This document shows positions 19,825 through 28,192 of a stretch of 64,000 nt of DNA, piece by piece. Numbering within the stretch: position 1 is the first letter of the stretch; each line of letters begins with the position of its first letter. The stretch comes from Luteimonas sp. MC1572. Its GTDB lineage: Bacteria; Pseudomonadota; Gammaproteobacteria; Xanthomonadales; Xanthomonadaceae. Position numbers and translations under genes: made by a program. The DNA lies in the NCBI RefSeq assembly GCF_016615815.1, contig NZ_CP067112.1, forward strand, positions 558,001 to 622,000. Direction: 5' to 3'. The notes beneath the pieces are model-generated. The model did not search any database, was not told the origin of the DNA, and saw only the letters and a program-made list of their open reading frames with translations.

Positions 19825-20745
19825 TCAGGACTGCAGCGGCTGCAGCCAGCCGTGGCGGTCCGGGGTGCGGCCGTCGAACAGGCCGAAGAACAGCTCCTGC
19901 AGGCGCAGCGTGACCGGGCCGGCGCGACCGGCACCGATCTGGCGGCCGTCGACCGAGCGGATGGGGGTGATTTCGGCGGCGGTGCCGCACATGAACAGCT
20001 CGTCGCACAGGTACAGGTATTCGCGCGGCAGGTCGCGTTCGATCACCTCGATGCCGGCATCGCGCGCCAGGCGGATGATCGAGTCGCGGGTGATGCCGTT
20101 GAGCAGCGCGGCGCTCACCGGGGTGGTGTGCAGCGCGCCGTCGAACACCAGGAACAGGTTCTCGCCGGCGCCCTCGCTCAGCAGCCCGGTGGACGCCAGC
20201 GCGATGCCTTCGCCGAAGCCGAGACGCCGCGCCTCGCGCGCCACCAGCTGCCCGGACAGGTAGTTGCCGCCGGCCTTGGCACCGGCCGGAATGGTGTTGG
20301 GCGCGAAGCGCTGCCAGCTGGACACGCAGGCATCGATGCCCTCGGTGAGCGCGCCCTCGCCGAGGTAGGGACCCATGTGCCAGGCGGCGACCGCGACGTC
20401 GATCGGCGTTTCCGCCGACAGGCCGAACCCGCCCAGCCCGCGCCACGCCACCGGGCGCAGGTAGGCGCGCTCCAGATTGTTGCGGTTGATCACCTCGTGG
20501 CAGGCGGCGTTGATCTCGTCGGCGGTGTAGGGGATGGCCATCTCGTAGATCCGTGCCGACGCGTGCAGGCGGCGGGTGTGGTCGTTCAGGCGGAAGATCG
20601 CCGTACCCGACGGCGTGCTGTACGCGCGGATGCCTTCGAACACCGACGAGCCGTAGTGCAGGGCGTGCGACATGACGTGGGTGGTGGCGTCGGCCCAGCG
20701 CTTGATGGCGCCGTTCTGCCAGATCCATTCGGGGTACTGCTGCAT
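19825..20745 (-). CDS. ilvE: Branched-chain amino-acid aminotransferase
   Basis: PLP-dependent class IV transaminase that makes or degrades leucine, isoleucine and valine. From the ATG at 20745 it is 306 aa, close to E. coli IlvE; this start has GGAG seven bases upstream, whereas a longer start at 20775 has none. Signatures: HVMSHALHYGSSVFEGIRAY near the N-terminus, the lysine-containing AKAGGNYLSGQLVAREA, GAGENLFLV and CGTAAEITPIRSVDGR. The gene is convergent with the kinase gene, with an 18-base gap. Confidence 0.95.
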   Translation of the reverse strand: MQQYPEWIWQNGAIKRWADATTHVMSHALHYGSSVFEGIRAYSTPSGTAIFRLNDHTRRLHASARIYEMAIPYTADEINAACHEVINRNNLERAYLRPVAWRGLGGFGLSAETPIDVAVAAWHMGPYLGEGALTEGIDACVSSWQRFAPNTIPAGAKAGGNYLSGQLVAREARRLGFGEGIALASTGLLSEGAGENLFLVFDGALHTTPVSAALLNGITRDSIIRLARDAGIEVIERDLPREYLYLCDELFMCGTAAEITPIRSVDGRQIGAGRAGPVTLRLQELFFGLFDGRTPDRHGWLQPLQS

Positions 20746-20803
20746 GCCGCTGCTCCGCTGCGCTTGGGCGTTCATTTTGCCGCAAACCCGCGGCGTGGCG
20801 CGC

Positions 20804-21469
20804 TCACAGCGTCACCCACCAGCAGTCCATGTGCCGGCGCAGCCCGAACGTGGTGCGCGATGGCGTGATGCCGTCCGCCAGCACCTGGTCGATGCGCAGC
20901 GCCACCGGGCGTTGCGGGGCGCGCAGCGTGGCGTGGTCGGCCGCGAGGCGCGCCGCTTCGGCCGCGGCCGCGTCGGCGGACGTGCCGGACAGCGACCAGC
21001 CGGTCGCGGCCGGACCGGTGCCGGCGTGCGCCATCGTCGCGGGGTCGGCCACGACCACGGTTTCGGCCGGCCGCAGCGCGGTGATGTTGAGCAGCGGGCG
21101 GCGGACGATGGCATCGAGGCGGTCGATCGTGGCGTTGCCGCCGCGGGTGGAATGGCCGGGCCAGTGGTAGCTGGCCGCGAGGCGGTTGGTGTCGCCGGAT
21201 TCGATGGCGGTGGTCACCTCGAACACCAGGTCCTGCAGGCGACGCGAACAGCCGCCGCGGTAGCGTGTGCCGGGCGCCGCCGCGCCTGCGGCCGGTGCGA
21301 TGTTCTCGGTCGCGCCGAAGGCGGCGCAGGGGCGGTCGCTGTAGAGCGTGCCGCCGTCTTCGGTGGTGCAGCGGTGCACCTGCGCGATGGCCGGGAGCGT
21401 GGGGCCCAGCGCCAGGACGAAGGCGACGGACAGCGCGCCGGCGGCCACGCGTTGGATCGGATACGACAT
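20804..21469 (-). CDS. Secreted protein with DUF4124-like N-terminus
   Basis: A 221-aa exported protein with a signal peptide (AAGALSVAFVLALGPTLPAIA). The mature start QVHRCTTEDGGTLYSDRPC is the pattern of DUF4124 proteins, which are small periplasmic proteins of unknown function. Two further cysteines (GGCSRRLQ and MDCWWVTL) may pair in disulfides. The remainder is Ala-rich and not recognised. It lies directly upstream of ilvE on the same strand but 58 bases away, so a shared transcript is possible. Confidence 0.75.
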   Translation of the reverse strand: MSYPIQRVAAGALSVAFVLALGPTLPAIAQVHRCTTEDGGTLYSDRPCAAFGATENIAPAAGAAAPGTRYRGGCSRRLQDLVFEVTTAIESGDTNRLAASYHWPGHSTRGGNATIDRLDAIVRRPLLNITALRPAETVVVADPATMAHAGTGPAATGWSLSGTSADAAAAEAARLAADHATLRAPQRPVALRIDQVLADGITPSRTTFGLRRHMDCWWVTL

Positions 21470-21555
21470 GCCCCAAGCCTACCGCCGCCGCGGCCCGCGC
21501 CGATAGCGCAGGAGGTCACGGAGCGGTGCGCGACGTCTTGCGCGTCGCCTGCCGT

Positions 21556-22377
21556 TCAGGCCATGGCGTCGAGGACGGCCAGCGTGGGCCGCGCCAGGTT
21601 GAGCGTATAGAAATGCAGCGATGGCGCGCCGCCGTCCACCAGCCGCCGGCACAGGTCGGCGACGAAGTCCGCGCCCAGCGCGCGCACGCTCTCGGCGTCG
21701 TCGCCATAGGCCACCATGCGCTTGGCCAGCCAGCGCGGGATCTCCGCGCCGCAGGATTCCGAGAAGCGCCGCAGCTGGCTGAAGTTCGAGATCGGCATGA
21801 TGCCGGCCGCCACCGGCACCTCCACGCCCAGCTTGCGCACCGCATCGACGAAGCGGAAGTAGGCATCGGCGTTGTAGAAATACTGGCTGATCGCGCCGTC
21901 GGCGCCGGCATCGACCTTGGCCTTGAAGTGGCGCAGGTCGGCCAGCGCATCCTCGGCCTGCGGGTGGGTCTCCGGATAGCAGGCGACGTCGACGCGGAAA
22001 TGGTCGCCGTGCTCGGCGCGGATGAACTCCACCAGGTCCGACGCATAGCGAAGGTCGCCGGGATGGCCCATGCCCGAAGGCAGGTCACCGCGCAGCGCGA
22101 CGATGCGGCGGCAGCCGGCGCTCCGGTACTCGACAAGCAGTGCGGCGATTTCATCGCGGGTGCCGCCGACGCAGGACAGGTGCGGCGCCGCGTCGAAGCC
22201 CTGCGCCAGCAGCCCGCGGATGGTGTCGCCGGTGTAGCTCAACGTGGAGCCGCCGGCACCGAACGTGCAGGACACGTATTCCGGCGCATGCGGCGCGAGC
22301 CTGGCGGCGGTGCGTTCGAGCTGCGCGCGCTGCTCGTCGTTCTTCGGCGGGTAGAACTCGAAGCTGATCGGGGTCAT
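21556..22377 (-). CDS. metF: 5,10-methylenetetrahydrofolate reductase
   Basis: FAD enzyme that reduces methylene-THF to methyl-THF for methionine synthesis. The 273-aa protein starts ISFEFYPPKNDEQR, the family opening, with CTFGAGGST, ALRGDLPSG and GADGAISQYFYNADAYFRFVD. ATG at 22377 is preceded by GGAG; a longer start at 22395 adds six residues. A TACACT -10 candidate lies upstream (22405-22410). Together with ahcY and metK in the same window it serves the methionine/SAM cycle, but it is not in an operon with them. Confidence 0.95.
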   Translation of the reverse strand: MTPISFEFYPPKNDEQRAQLERTAARLAPHAPEYVSCTFGAGGSTLSYTGDTIRGLLAQGFDAAPHLSCVGGTRDEIAALLVEYRSAGCRRIVALRGDLPSGMGHPGDLRYASDLVEFIRAEHGDHFRVDVACYPETHPQAEDALADLRHFKAKVDAGADGAISQYFYNADAYFRFVDAVRKLGVEVPVAAGIMPISNFSQLRRFSESCGAEIPRWLAKRMVAYGDDAESVRALGADFVADLCRRLVDGGAPSLHFYTLNLARPTLAVLDAMA

Positions 22378-22469
22378 CGAAAACCGCTCCGGCAAGGATG
22401 GCGGAGTGTATCTCTATATCGCGATGGATGGTAAGACCGCGCCGGCGGACGTGCATCGCGCACGCGGCA

Positions 22470-23354
22470 TCAGCCGGTCGCCGCTGCCGGGTGGTGGCGA
22501 TGGGGCAGCAGCGCCCAGCGCGGATCCTCATGGCGTGTCCCGGCGGCCAGCCACTCGCGGGTCGCCGCTTCGGCCCGGGCGATCAGCGTGGCGGTCTGCG
22601 AGAAATCGTAGGCATGGACGGCGAGCGGACACAGCGGCGGGATGACGACCAGCTCGCAGCGGTCGGCGAACCGGTCGATGTCCGCAAGCAGCTGGCGCAT
22701 CGCCAGAAGGTTCAGCGCATGCAGGGCCATGGCGAGCGCGCCCGGCGGCGGTGCCGGCAGCGCGCAGGAGGATCCGGTCGGGAGCACGAACATCTTCGTG
22801 GCGCCCAGCGCCAGCGCCGCGGCGATCGGTGTGTTGCTGGCGATGCCGCCGTCCATCAGCGCGCGCGCGGCGATGGTGACCGGCGGGAAGACCGCCGGTA
22901 GTGCCGTGCTCGCCTGCAGCGCCGCAGTGGCGTCGCCCGAGGACAGCACCACCTCGGTGCCGTCGAGCACGTCGGTGGCGACGACGTGGCACGGCAGGCG
23001 CGTGTCCTCCAGCCGTTGGCAGGGAAGCCCGGATCCGATCAGTGCGCGCAGCCGGTCCGGTCGGGCGAGGTGATCGCGCCGGCCCAACAGGCCCAGGGCC
23101 ATGCCACGCAGCGTCAACGGGAAGATGTCGACGCGGCGCAGCCGCAGCCAGATGCGTTCAAGCCGTGCGATGCCAGCCTCGCCGGGGTCGGCCGCATAGC
23201 AGGCGCCATTGAGCGCGCCCACCGACGCCCCGACCACGAAGTCGGGCACCACGCCGTGTTGCGCCAGCGCCTGGAGCATGCCCACCTGCACCGCGCCGAG
23301 GCTGCCGCCGCCGGCGAGCACGAACGCGGTCTTCGCGGCGGGCTGCGGGTTCAT
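22470..23354 (-). CDS. Patatin-like phospholipase family protein
   Basis: Predicted lipid acyl hydrolase of 294 aa with a Ser-Asp dyad. It shows the oxyanion-hole loop [18 protein letters not shown], the nucleophile motif GASVGALNG (Ser about residue 44) and the Asp motif DGGIASNTP. No signal peptide is present; a RssA-like cytoplasmic or peripheral enzyme is likely. The ATG overlaps the TGA of the Rieske-FAD oxidoreductase gene (ATGA), so the two are translationally coupled and probably serve one response. Substrate unknown. Confidence 0.9.
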   Translation of the reverse strand: MNPQPAAKTAFVLAGGGSLGAVQVGMLQALAQHGVVPDFVVGASVGALNGACYAADPGEAGIARLERIWLRLRRVDIFPLTLRGMALGLLGRRDHLARPDRLRALIGSGLPCQRLEDTRLPCHVVATDVLDGTEVVLSSGDATAALQASTALPAVFPPVTIAARALMDGGIASNTPIAAALALGATKMFVLPTGSSCALPAPPPGALAMALHALNLLAMRQLLADIDRFADRCELVVIPPLCPLAVHAYDFSQTATLIARAEAATREWLAAGTRHEDPRWALLPHRHHPAAATG

Positions 23355-24907
23355 GCGCTTTCCGGATGCGCGACGTGCCCGCGGCCGGCGTGTTCCCGGC
23401 GCCGCAGCCCGGCCTCGATGGTGAGGTTCTCCAGATCGCGGCCGACCGACGCCGCGGCGATGAGCTCGTCGCCGCGGTAGTAGCGCGCGGTGAAGTTTCG
23501 CCGCGCGGGTTCGCCGTCGATGCGGATGCCGTCCCAGCCCTGCGCGACCCCGGTGAAGCGCAGGTCCACGCCCTGGTGGTGGGTCCAGAAGAACGGCACG
23601 TCGGTGAACGCGTGCATGCCGCCGAGCATGTTCGTCGCCGCCACCTGGCCCTGCCGCTGCGCGTGCACCCAGTGCTCGACGCGGATGTGGCCGCCGCCAT
23701 GCGGATAGCGCGCGACGTCGCCGGCAGCGTGGATGCCGGCGACCGAAGTCCGCAGGCACGCATCCACCACGATGCCGTCCTTGACGTTGATCCCGGCGTC
23801 CGCGGCGAGCCGGGTGCGCGGCGAGACGCCGACGCCCACCACCACGACGTCGGCATGGATCCGGCGGCCGTCCTCCAGGATGATCGCGCGGCCGTCGAAA
23901 GCTTTTGCGCCGGCGCGCAGGTGGAACACGACGCCCTGCTCGCGATGCAGGCCGACGATGAATCCGCCGACCACGGGTCCGAGGGCGCGCCCCATCGGCA
24001 CCGCCTCCGGCGCGATCACGTGCACCTCCAGTCCACGCGTACGCAGCGCGCCGGCGGCCTCCAGGCCGATGAAGCCGGCGCCGATGAACGCGACCGACGA
24101 CGCATCCGCGCACGCGGCGATGATCGCGCGCGCATCCGCCAGGGAACGCAGGGCGAACACCTTCGGATGATCGAACCCGGGCAGGGACAGCCGCCGCGGC
24201 TCCGCGCCGGTGGCGATGAGCAGGGCGTCCCAGGCGACGCGTTCGCCGGTGGCGGTCAGCACATGGCGTGCCCGGATGTCGATCGCCGCCACGTCGCAGC
24301 CCAGCCGCAGGTCGATGGCGTGCCTCGCGTAGAAGTCGGGCCCCTGCAGCGGGATCCAGTCCTCGGACGCCGTGCCCGCCAGGTAGTCCTTGGACAGGTT
24401 GGGCCGATCGCATGGCGCGGCGTCGTCGGCGCTCAGCACCGACAGCGCGCCTGCAAACCCGAGGCCGCGCAGGCGTTCGGCCGCGGCGAATCCCGCGGCG
24501 CCGCCGCCGATGATCACGATGCGTCCGGGCTGCCCGCGCGGCGCGGACGGTGGCGGGAGCGCGGTGGTGTCCTGCGCGCGGACGAACACCATGCCGCCCA
24601 CGATCTCCGTGTGCCATCTCGGCAGCGCCGCGAATGCGGGCGCGCGCAGCACGGCGCCGGTGCGCAGGCTGAAGCAGGCGTGGTGCCAGGGGCAGTGGAC
24701 TTCGCCATCCACTGCGAGCCCTTCGCCCAGGGGGGCGCCGTAGTGGCTGCAGCTGCCGCCGACCGCATGCACGCCGTCCTCGAACCGCGACAGCAGGACC
24801 GGCGCACCATCGACGTGGCCGGCGAGCATGCCGCCGTCGGGAACGCTGGCCAATGGAACGCCCCTGGCCAGGTCGGGGCCGGGGGGTGGGGTATCGGTCT
24901 GTGCCAT
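23351..24907 (-). CDS. Rieske-FAD pyridine nucleotide-disulfide oxidoreductase (AIF3/ferredoxin-reductase-like)
   Basis: A 518-aa fusion. N-terminal Rieske domain (residues 15-110) with ligands C53/H55 in [10 protein letters not shown] and C72/H75 in HCPWHHACF, followed by a FAD/NAD(P)H oxidoreductase with [18 protein letters not shown] (FAD), [16 protein letters not shown] (NAD(P)) and AAGDVARYP (FAD ribityl/flavin), then a C-terminal reductase domain. The architecture is that of AIFM3-type proteins and oxygenase ferredoxin reductases. Start ATG at 24907 has CAGGAG upstream. It heads an operon with the patatin gene and is divergent from folE; a sigma-E-like promoter candidate lies upstream. 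Likely an electron-transfer or redox-stress enzyme; partner unknown. Confidence 0.9.
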   Translation of the reverse strand: MAQTDTPPPGPDLARGVPLASVPDGGMLAGHVDGAPVLLSRFEDGVHAVGGSCSHYGAPLGEGLAVDGEVHCPWHHACFSLRTGAVLRAPAFAALPRWHTEIVGGMVFVRAQDTTALPPPSAPRGQPGRIVIIGGGAAGFAAAERLRGLGFAGALSVLSADDAAPCDRPNLSKDYLAGTASEDWIPLQGPDFYARHAIDLRLGCDVAAIDIRARHVLTATGERVAWDALLIATGAEPRRLSLPGFDHPKVFALRSLADARAIIAACADASSVAFIGAGFIGLEAAGALRTRGLEVHVIAPEAVPMGRALGPVVGGFIVGLHREQGVVFHLRAGAKAFDGRAIILEDGRRIHADVVVVGVGVSPRTRLAADAGINVKDGIVVDACLRTSVAGIHAAGDVARYPHGGGHIRVEHWVHAQRQGQVAATNMLGGMHAFTDVPFFWTHHQGVDLRFTGVAQGWDGIRIDGEPARRNFTARYYRGDELIAAASVGRDLENLTIEAGLRRREHAGRGHVAHPESA

Positions 24908-24962
24908 CTCGTGCGACTCCTGTGGCGCGGCCGCGAGTGCATGGTCACCCTGCGCGCAGGCA

Positions 24963-24991
24963 TTGGATGCAGGCGGGCACGTGCAGGTTCC
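24963..24991 (-). promoter_or_regulatory. Sigma-E-like promoter candidate for the oxidoreductase-patatin operon
   Basis: On the minus strand GGAACC (complement of 24986-24991) is followed after 18 bases by TCCAA (complement of 24963-24967), fitting the ECF -35 GGAACY and -10 TCnAA pattern. The start would lie about 50 bases before the oxidoreductase ATG. A matching element points the other way toward folE. Confidence 0.5.
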
Positions 24992-25023
24992 TGCCCGGCG
25001 TCGTGTCCCGATCGGCGGCCGCG

Positions 25024-25052
25024 GGAACCTCGGGCGCACTGCTGCATCTGTA
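25024..25052 (+). promoter_or_regulatory. Sigma-E-like promoter candidate for the folE-ECF operon
   Basis: GGAACC (25024-25029), a 17-base spacer and TCTGTA (25047-25052) lie about 20 bases ahead of the folE Shine-Dalgarno/ATG region. The -35 hexamer and its following T are identical to those of the divergent promoter candidate at 24963-24991. The downstream operon encodes an ECF sigma factor, so autoregulation is the simple reading. Confidence 0.5.
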
Positions 25053-25078
25053 GTGGTGCCCTGACTGGAGACCACGCC

Positions 25079-25729
25079 ATGCTTGACGCCCGCCGGCCAC
25101 TCGTCGAATGCATCCCGCCACCTTCGCCCTTGCCATCGGTGCCCCATCCCGAACCCGGCGATGCCCGCCCAAGCCGGCAGGACGCGGAGGCCGCGGTGCG
25201 CACCCTGATCCGCTGGGCCGGTGACACGCCCGCGCGCGAAGGGCTCGAGGACACGCCGGCGCGCGTGGTGCGCGCGTACGAGGAGTGGTTTGGTGGCTAC
25301 GCGCTCGATCCCGGGCGGATCCTCGGGCGCAGCTTCGACCCCGCCGGCTATGACGACATGGTGCTGCTGCGCGACATCCCCGTGCGCTCGGTGTGCGAGC
25401 ACCACATGGCGGCGATCCGCGGCGTGGCCCACGTGGCGTACCTGCCGGACCAGCGCGTCGTCGGCATTTCCAAGCTCGCGCGCCTGGTCGACGCCTACGC
25501 CCGGCGCCTGCAGATCCAGGAGCGACTGACCGCCGAGATCGCCGAAACGCTGCAGCAGGTGCTGCGGCCGCGCGGCGTCGCGGTGGTCATCCGCGCCACG
25601 CACGACTGCATCGCATCGCGCGGGATCGGCATGCAGGGCGTGGCGATGGTGACGCGGCACACGCTGGGGCAGTTCGCGCAGGAGCCCTGGCGGCGCGACG
25701 TGCTCGCGGTATTGTCGGGGACACCATGA
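25079..25729 (+). CDS. folE: GTP cyclohydrolase I
   Basis: Zinc enzyme that converts GTP to dihydroneopterin triphosphate, first step of folate/tetrahydropterin synthesis. The 216-aa protein has a variable Pro-rich first 32 residues, then the core. Zinc ligands are Cys 106 and His 109 in SVCEHHM and Cys 177 in [23 protein letters not shown] and QIQERL are family signatures. ATG at 25079 has TGGAG upstream. The stop overlaps the ECF sigma factor start (ATGA). An operon with a sigma factor is unusual for a housekeeping folE, so this may be a condition-specific copy; whether the genome has another folE cannot be seen here. Confidence 0.93.
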   Translation: MLDARRPLVECIPPPSPLPSVPHPEPGDARPSRQDAEAAVRTLIRWAGDTPAREGLEDTPARVVRAYEEWFGGYALDPGRILGRSFDPAGYDDMVLLRDIPVRSVCEHHMAAIRGVAHVAYLPDQRVVGISKLARLVDAYARRLQIQERLTAEIAETLQQVLRPRGVAVVIRATHDCIASRGIGMQGVAMVTRHTLGQFAQEPWRRDVLAVLSGTP

Positions 25730-26433
25730 TCCGTTCCGACCATTCCCCGGCCCGTGACTACGCAGCGCTGGACGAGGCTGCCTTGGTCCACGAGGTGCTG
25801 CATGGCGATCGCGAAGCGTTCCGCCACGTCATGCAGCGCAGCAACCAGCGCCTGTTCCGCGTGGCGCGGGCGGTCCTCAACGATGAAGCGGAGGCCGAGG
25901 ACGTGGTCCAGGAGGCCTATGTGCACGCATACGAAAAACTCACCGCGTTCCGCGGCGACGCGTCGCTGCTCACCTGGCTGACGCGGATCGTGCTCAACGA
26001 AGCCTACGGCCGGCTGCGCCGGCGACGCCCAACGGTCGATGTCGACCGGGTCGACGCGGCGGCGCCGGAGGCCAACCGCGTGCTCGCGTTTCCTTCGAAG
26101 TTCGGCAGCGAGGATCCCGCCGCGGCCGCCGCGCGCGCGCAGATCCGCAGGGTGGTGGAACACGCCATCGAACAGCTGCCCGAGCCCTTCCGCGTCGTGT
26201 TCATCATGCGCGAGCTCGAAGAGTGTTCCGTCGAAGAGACCGCGCAGGCCCTGGACCTGCGCGCGGAGACCGTGAAGACGCGCCTGCACCGTGCGCGCCG
26301 GCTGTTGCGCACGGCATTGCACGACACGCTGTCGGCAACCCTGTCCGATGCATTCCCCTTCCTGGGGCCGCGCTGCGATCGCATGACCGCCACGGTATTG
26401 GCTCGGCTGGACGCGGGCACTGCATCGAAATAG
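25726..26433 (+). CDS. ECF-type RNA polymerase sigma factor
   Basis: A 235-aa extracytoplasmic-function sigma factor. Region 2 is [20 protein letters not shown] onward (about residues 40-90) and region 4 is [20 protein letters not shown] through [13 protein letters not shown] (about 150-195), joined by a linker. A 35-residue C-terminal tail with [12 protein letters not shown] contains a lone Cys and recurs in some ECF proteins I cannot name precisely. No anti-sigma gene follows; the next gene is ahcY on the other strand beyond a hairpin. Its ATG overlaps the folE stop. GGAACC promoter candidates in front of folE and the divergent operon suggest autoregulation. Confidence 0.9.
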   Translation: MIRSDHSPARDYAALDEAALVHEVLHGDREAFRHVMQRSNQRLFRVARAVLNDEAEAEDVVQEAYVHAYEKLTAFRGDASLLTWLTRIVLNEAYGRLRRRRPTVDVDRVDAAAPEANRVLAFPSKFGSEDPAAAAARAQIRRVVEHAIEQLPEPFRVVFIMRELEECSVEETAQALDLRAETVKTRLHRARRLLRTALHDTLSATLSDAFPFLGPRCDRMTATVLARLDAGTASK

Positions 26434-26460
26434 CGAGCTGACGTCGTCGCCGCCAAACAG

Positions 26461-26484
26461 AACGGGCGCCTCGCGGCGCCCGTT
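26461..26484. terminator. Bidirectional hairpin between ECF gene and ahcY
   Basis: Perfect 10-bp stem AACGGGCGCC/GGCGCCCGTT with loop TCGC. No long T-tract on the plus strand; on the minus strand CTGTTTGG follows. It probably separates the two convergent transcripts. Confidence 0.65.
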
Positions 26485-26510
26485 GCTGCTGCATCGATCG
26501 GCGCGGCCGA

Positions 26511-27974
<1,464 letters not shown>

Positions 27975-28030
27975 GCGGAAGCTCCGGTTTCTGCTCCCTG
28001 TCCCGCTCGGGGAGAGGGTGGGTGGGGAAC

Positions 28031-28100
28031 CGGGCGCCGTTGGGGTGTATTCCGCCGAGCCTGGCCGTGCTGGTTCCACGGTCGCAGCGCCCCTCGGCGG
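28031..28100 (-). promoter_or_regulatory. SAH riboswitch (ahcY leader)
   Basis: On the minus strand the leader reads GCCGAGGGGCGCTGCGACC, a short variable stem-loop (CCGTGG...CCAGCACGG), CCAGGCTCGGC, a spacer, and AACGGCGCCC. GCCGAG (complement of 28093-28098) pairs with CTCGGC (complement of 28054-28059) as P1, and GGGCGC pairs with GCGCCC as the pseudoknot-like helix. These match, in order, the conserved segments of the S-adenosylhomocysteine riboswitch class known before ahcY in gamma- and betaproteobacteria. Binding of SAH is expected to turn expression on. Confidence 0.92.
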
Positions 28101-28108
28101 AGCCGCGG

Positions 28109-28114
28109 ATTATA
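28109..28114 (-). promoter_or_regulatory. -10 box of the ahcY promoter
   Basis: TATAAT on the minus strand (complement of 28109-28114), a perfect -10 hexamer. The start would be near 28102, just at the 5' edge of the riboswitch P1 helix. The -35 at 17 bases is weak. Confidence 0.6.
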
Positions 28115-28192
28115 TCTCCATGACCCTCGCCACGGTACGGGCGCCTCGGGGCGGGCTAGGCTGGTGGGTCGCATCTGTACAGGATCCCCGCA

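Noticed and set aside
22400-22430. A shared ATATC-like operator before metF, ahcY and metK (SahR-type)
   Set aside because: The three TATA stretches are better explained as a -10 box (ahcY), a ribosome-binding-site neighbourhood (metK) and AT-rich promoter sequence (metF); no common palindrome exists.
27975-28079. Longer ahcY start upstream at 28079
   Set aside because: The extra 35 codons read through the SAH riboswitch and have no similarity to AhcY.
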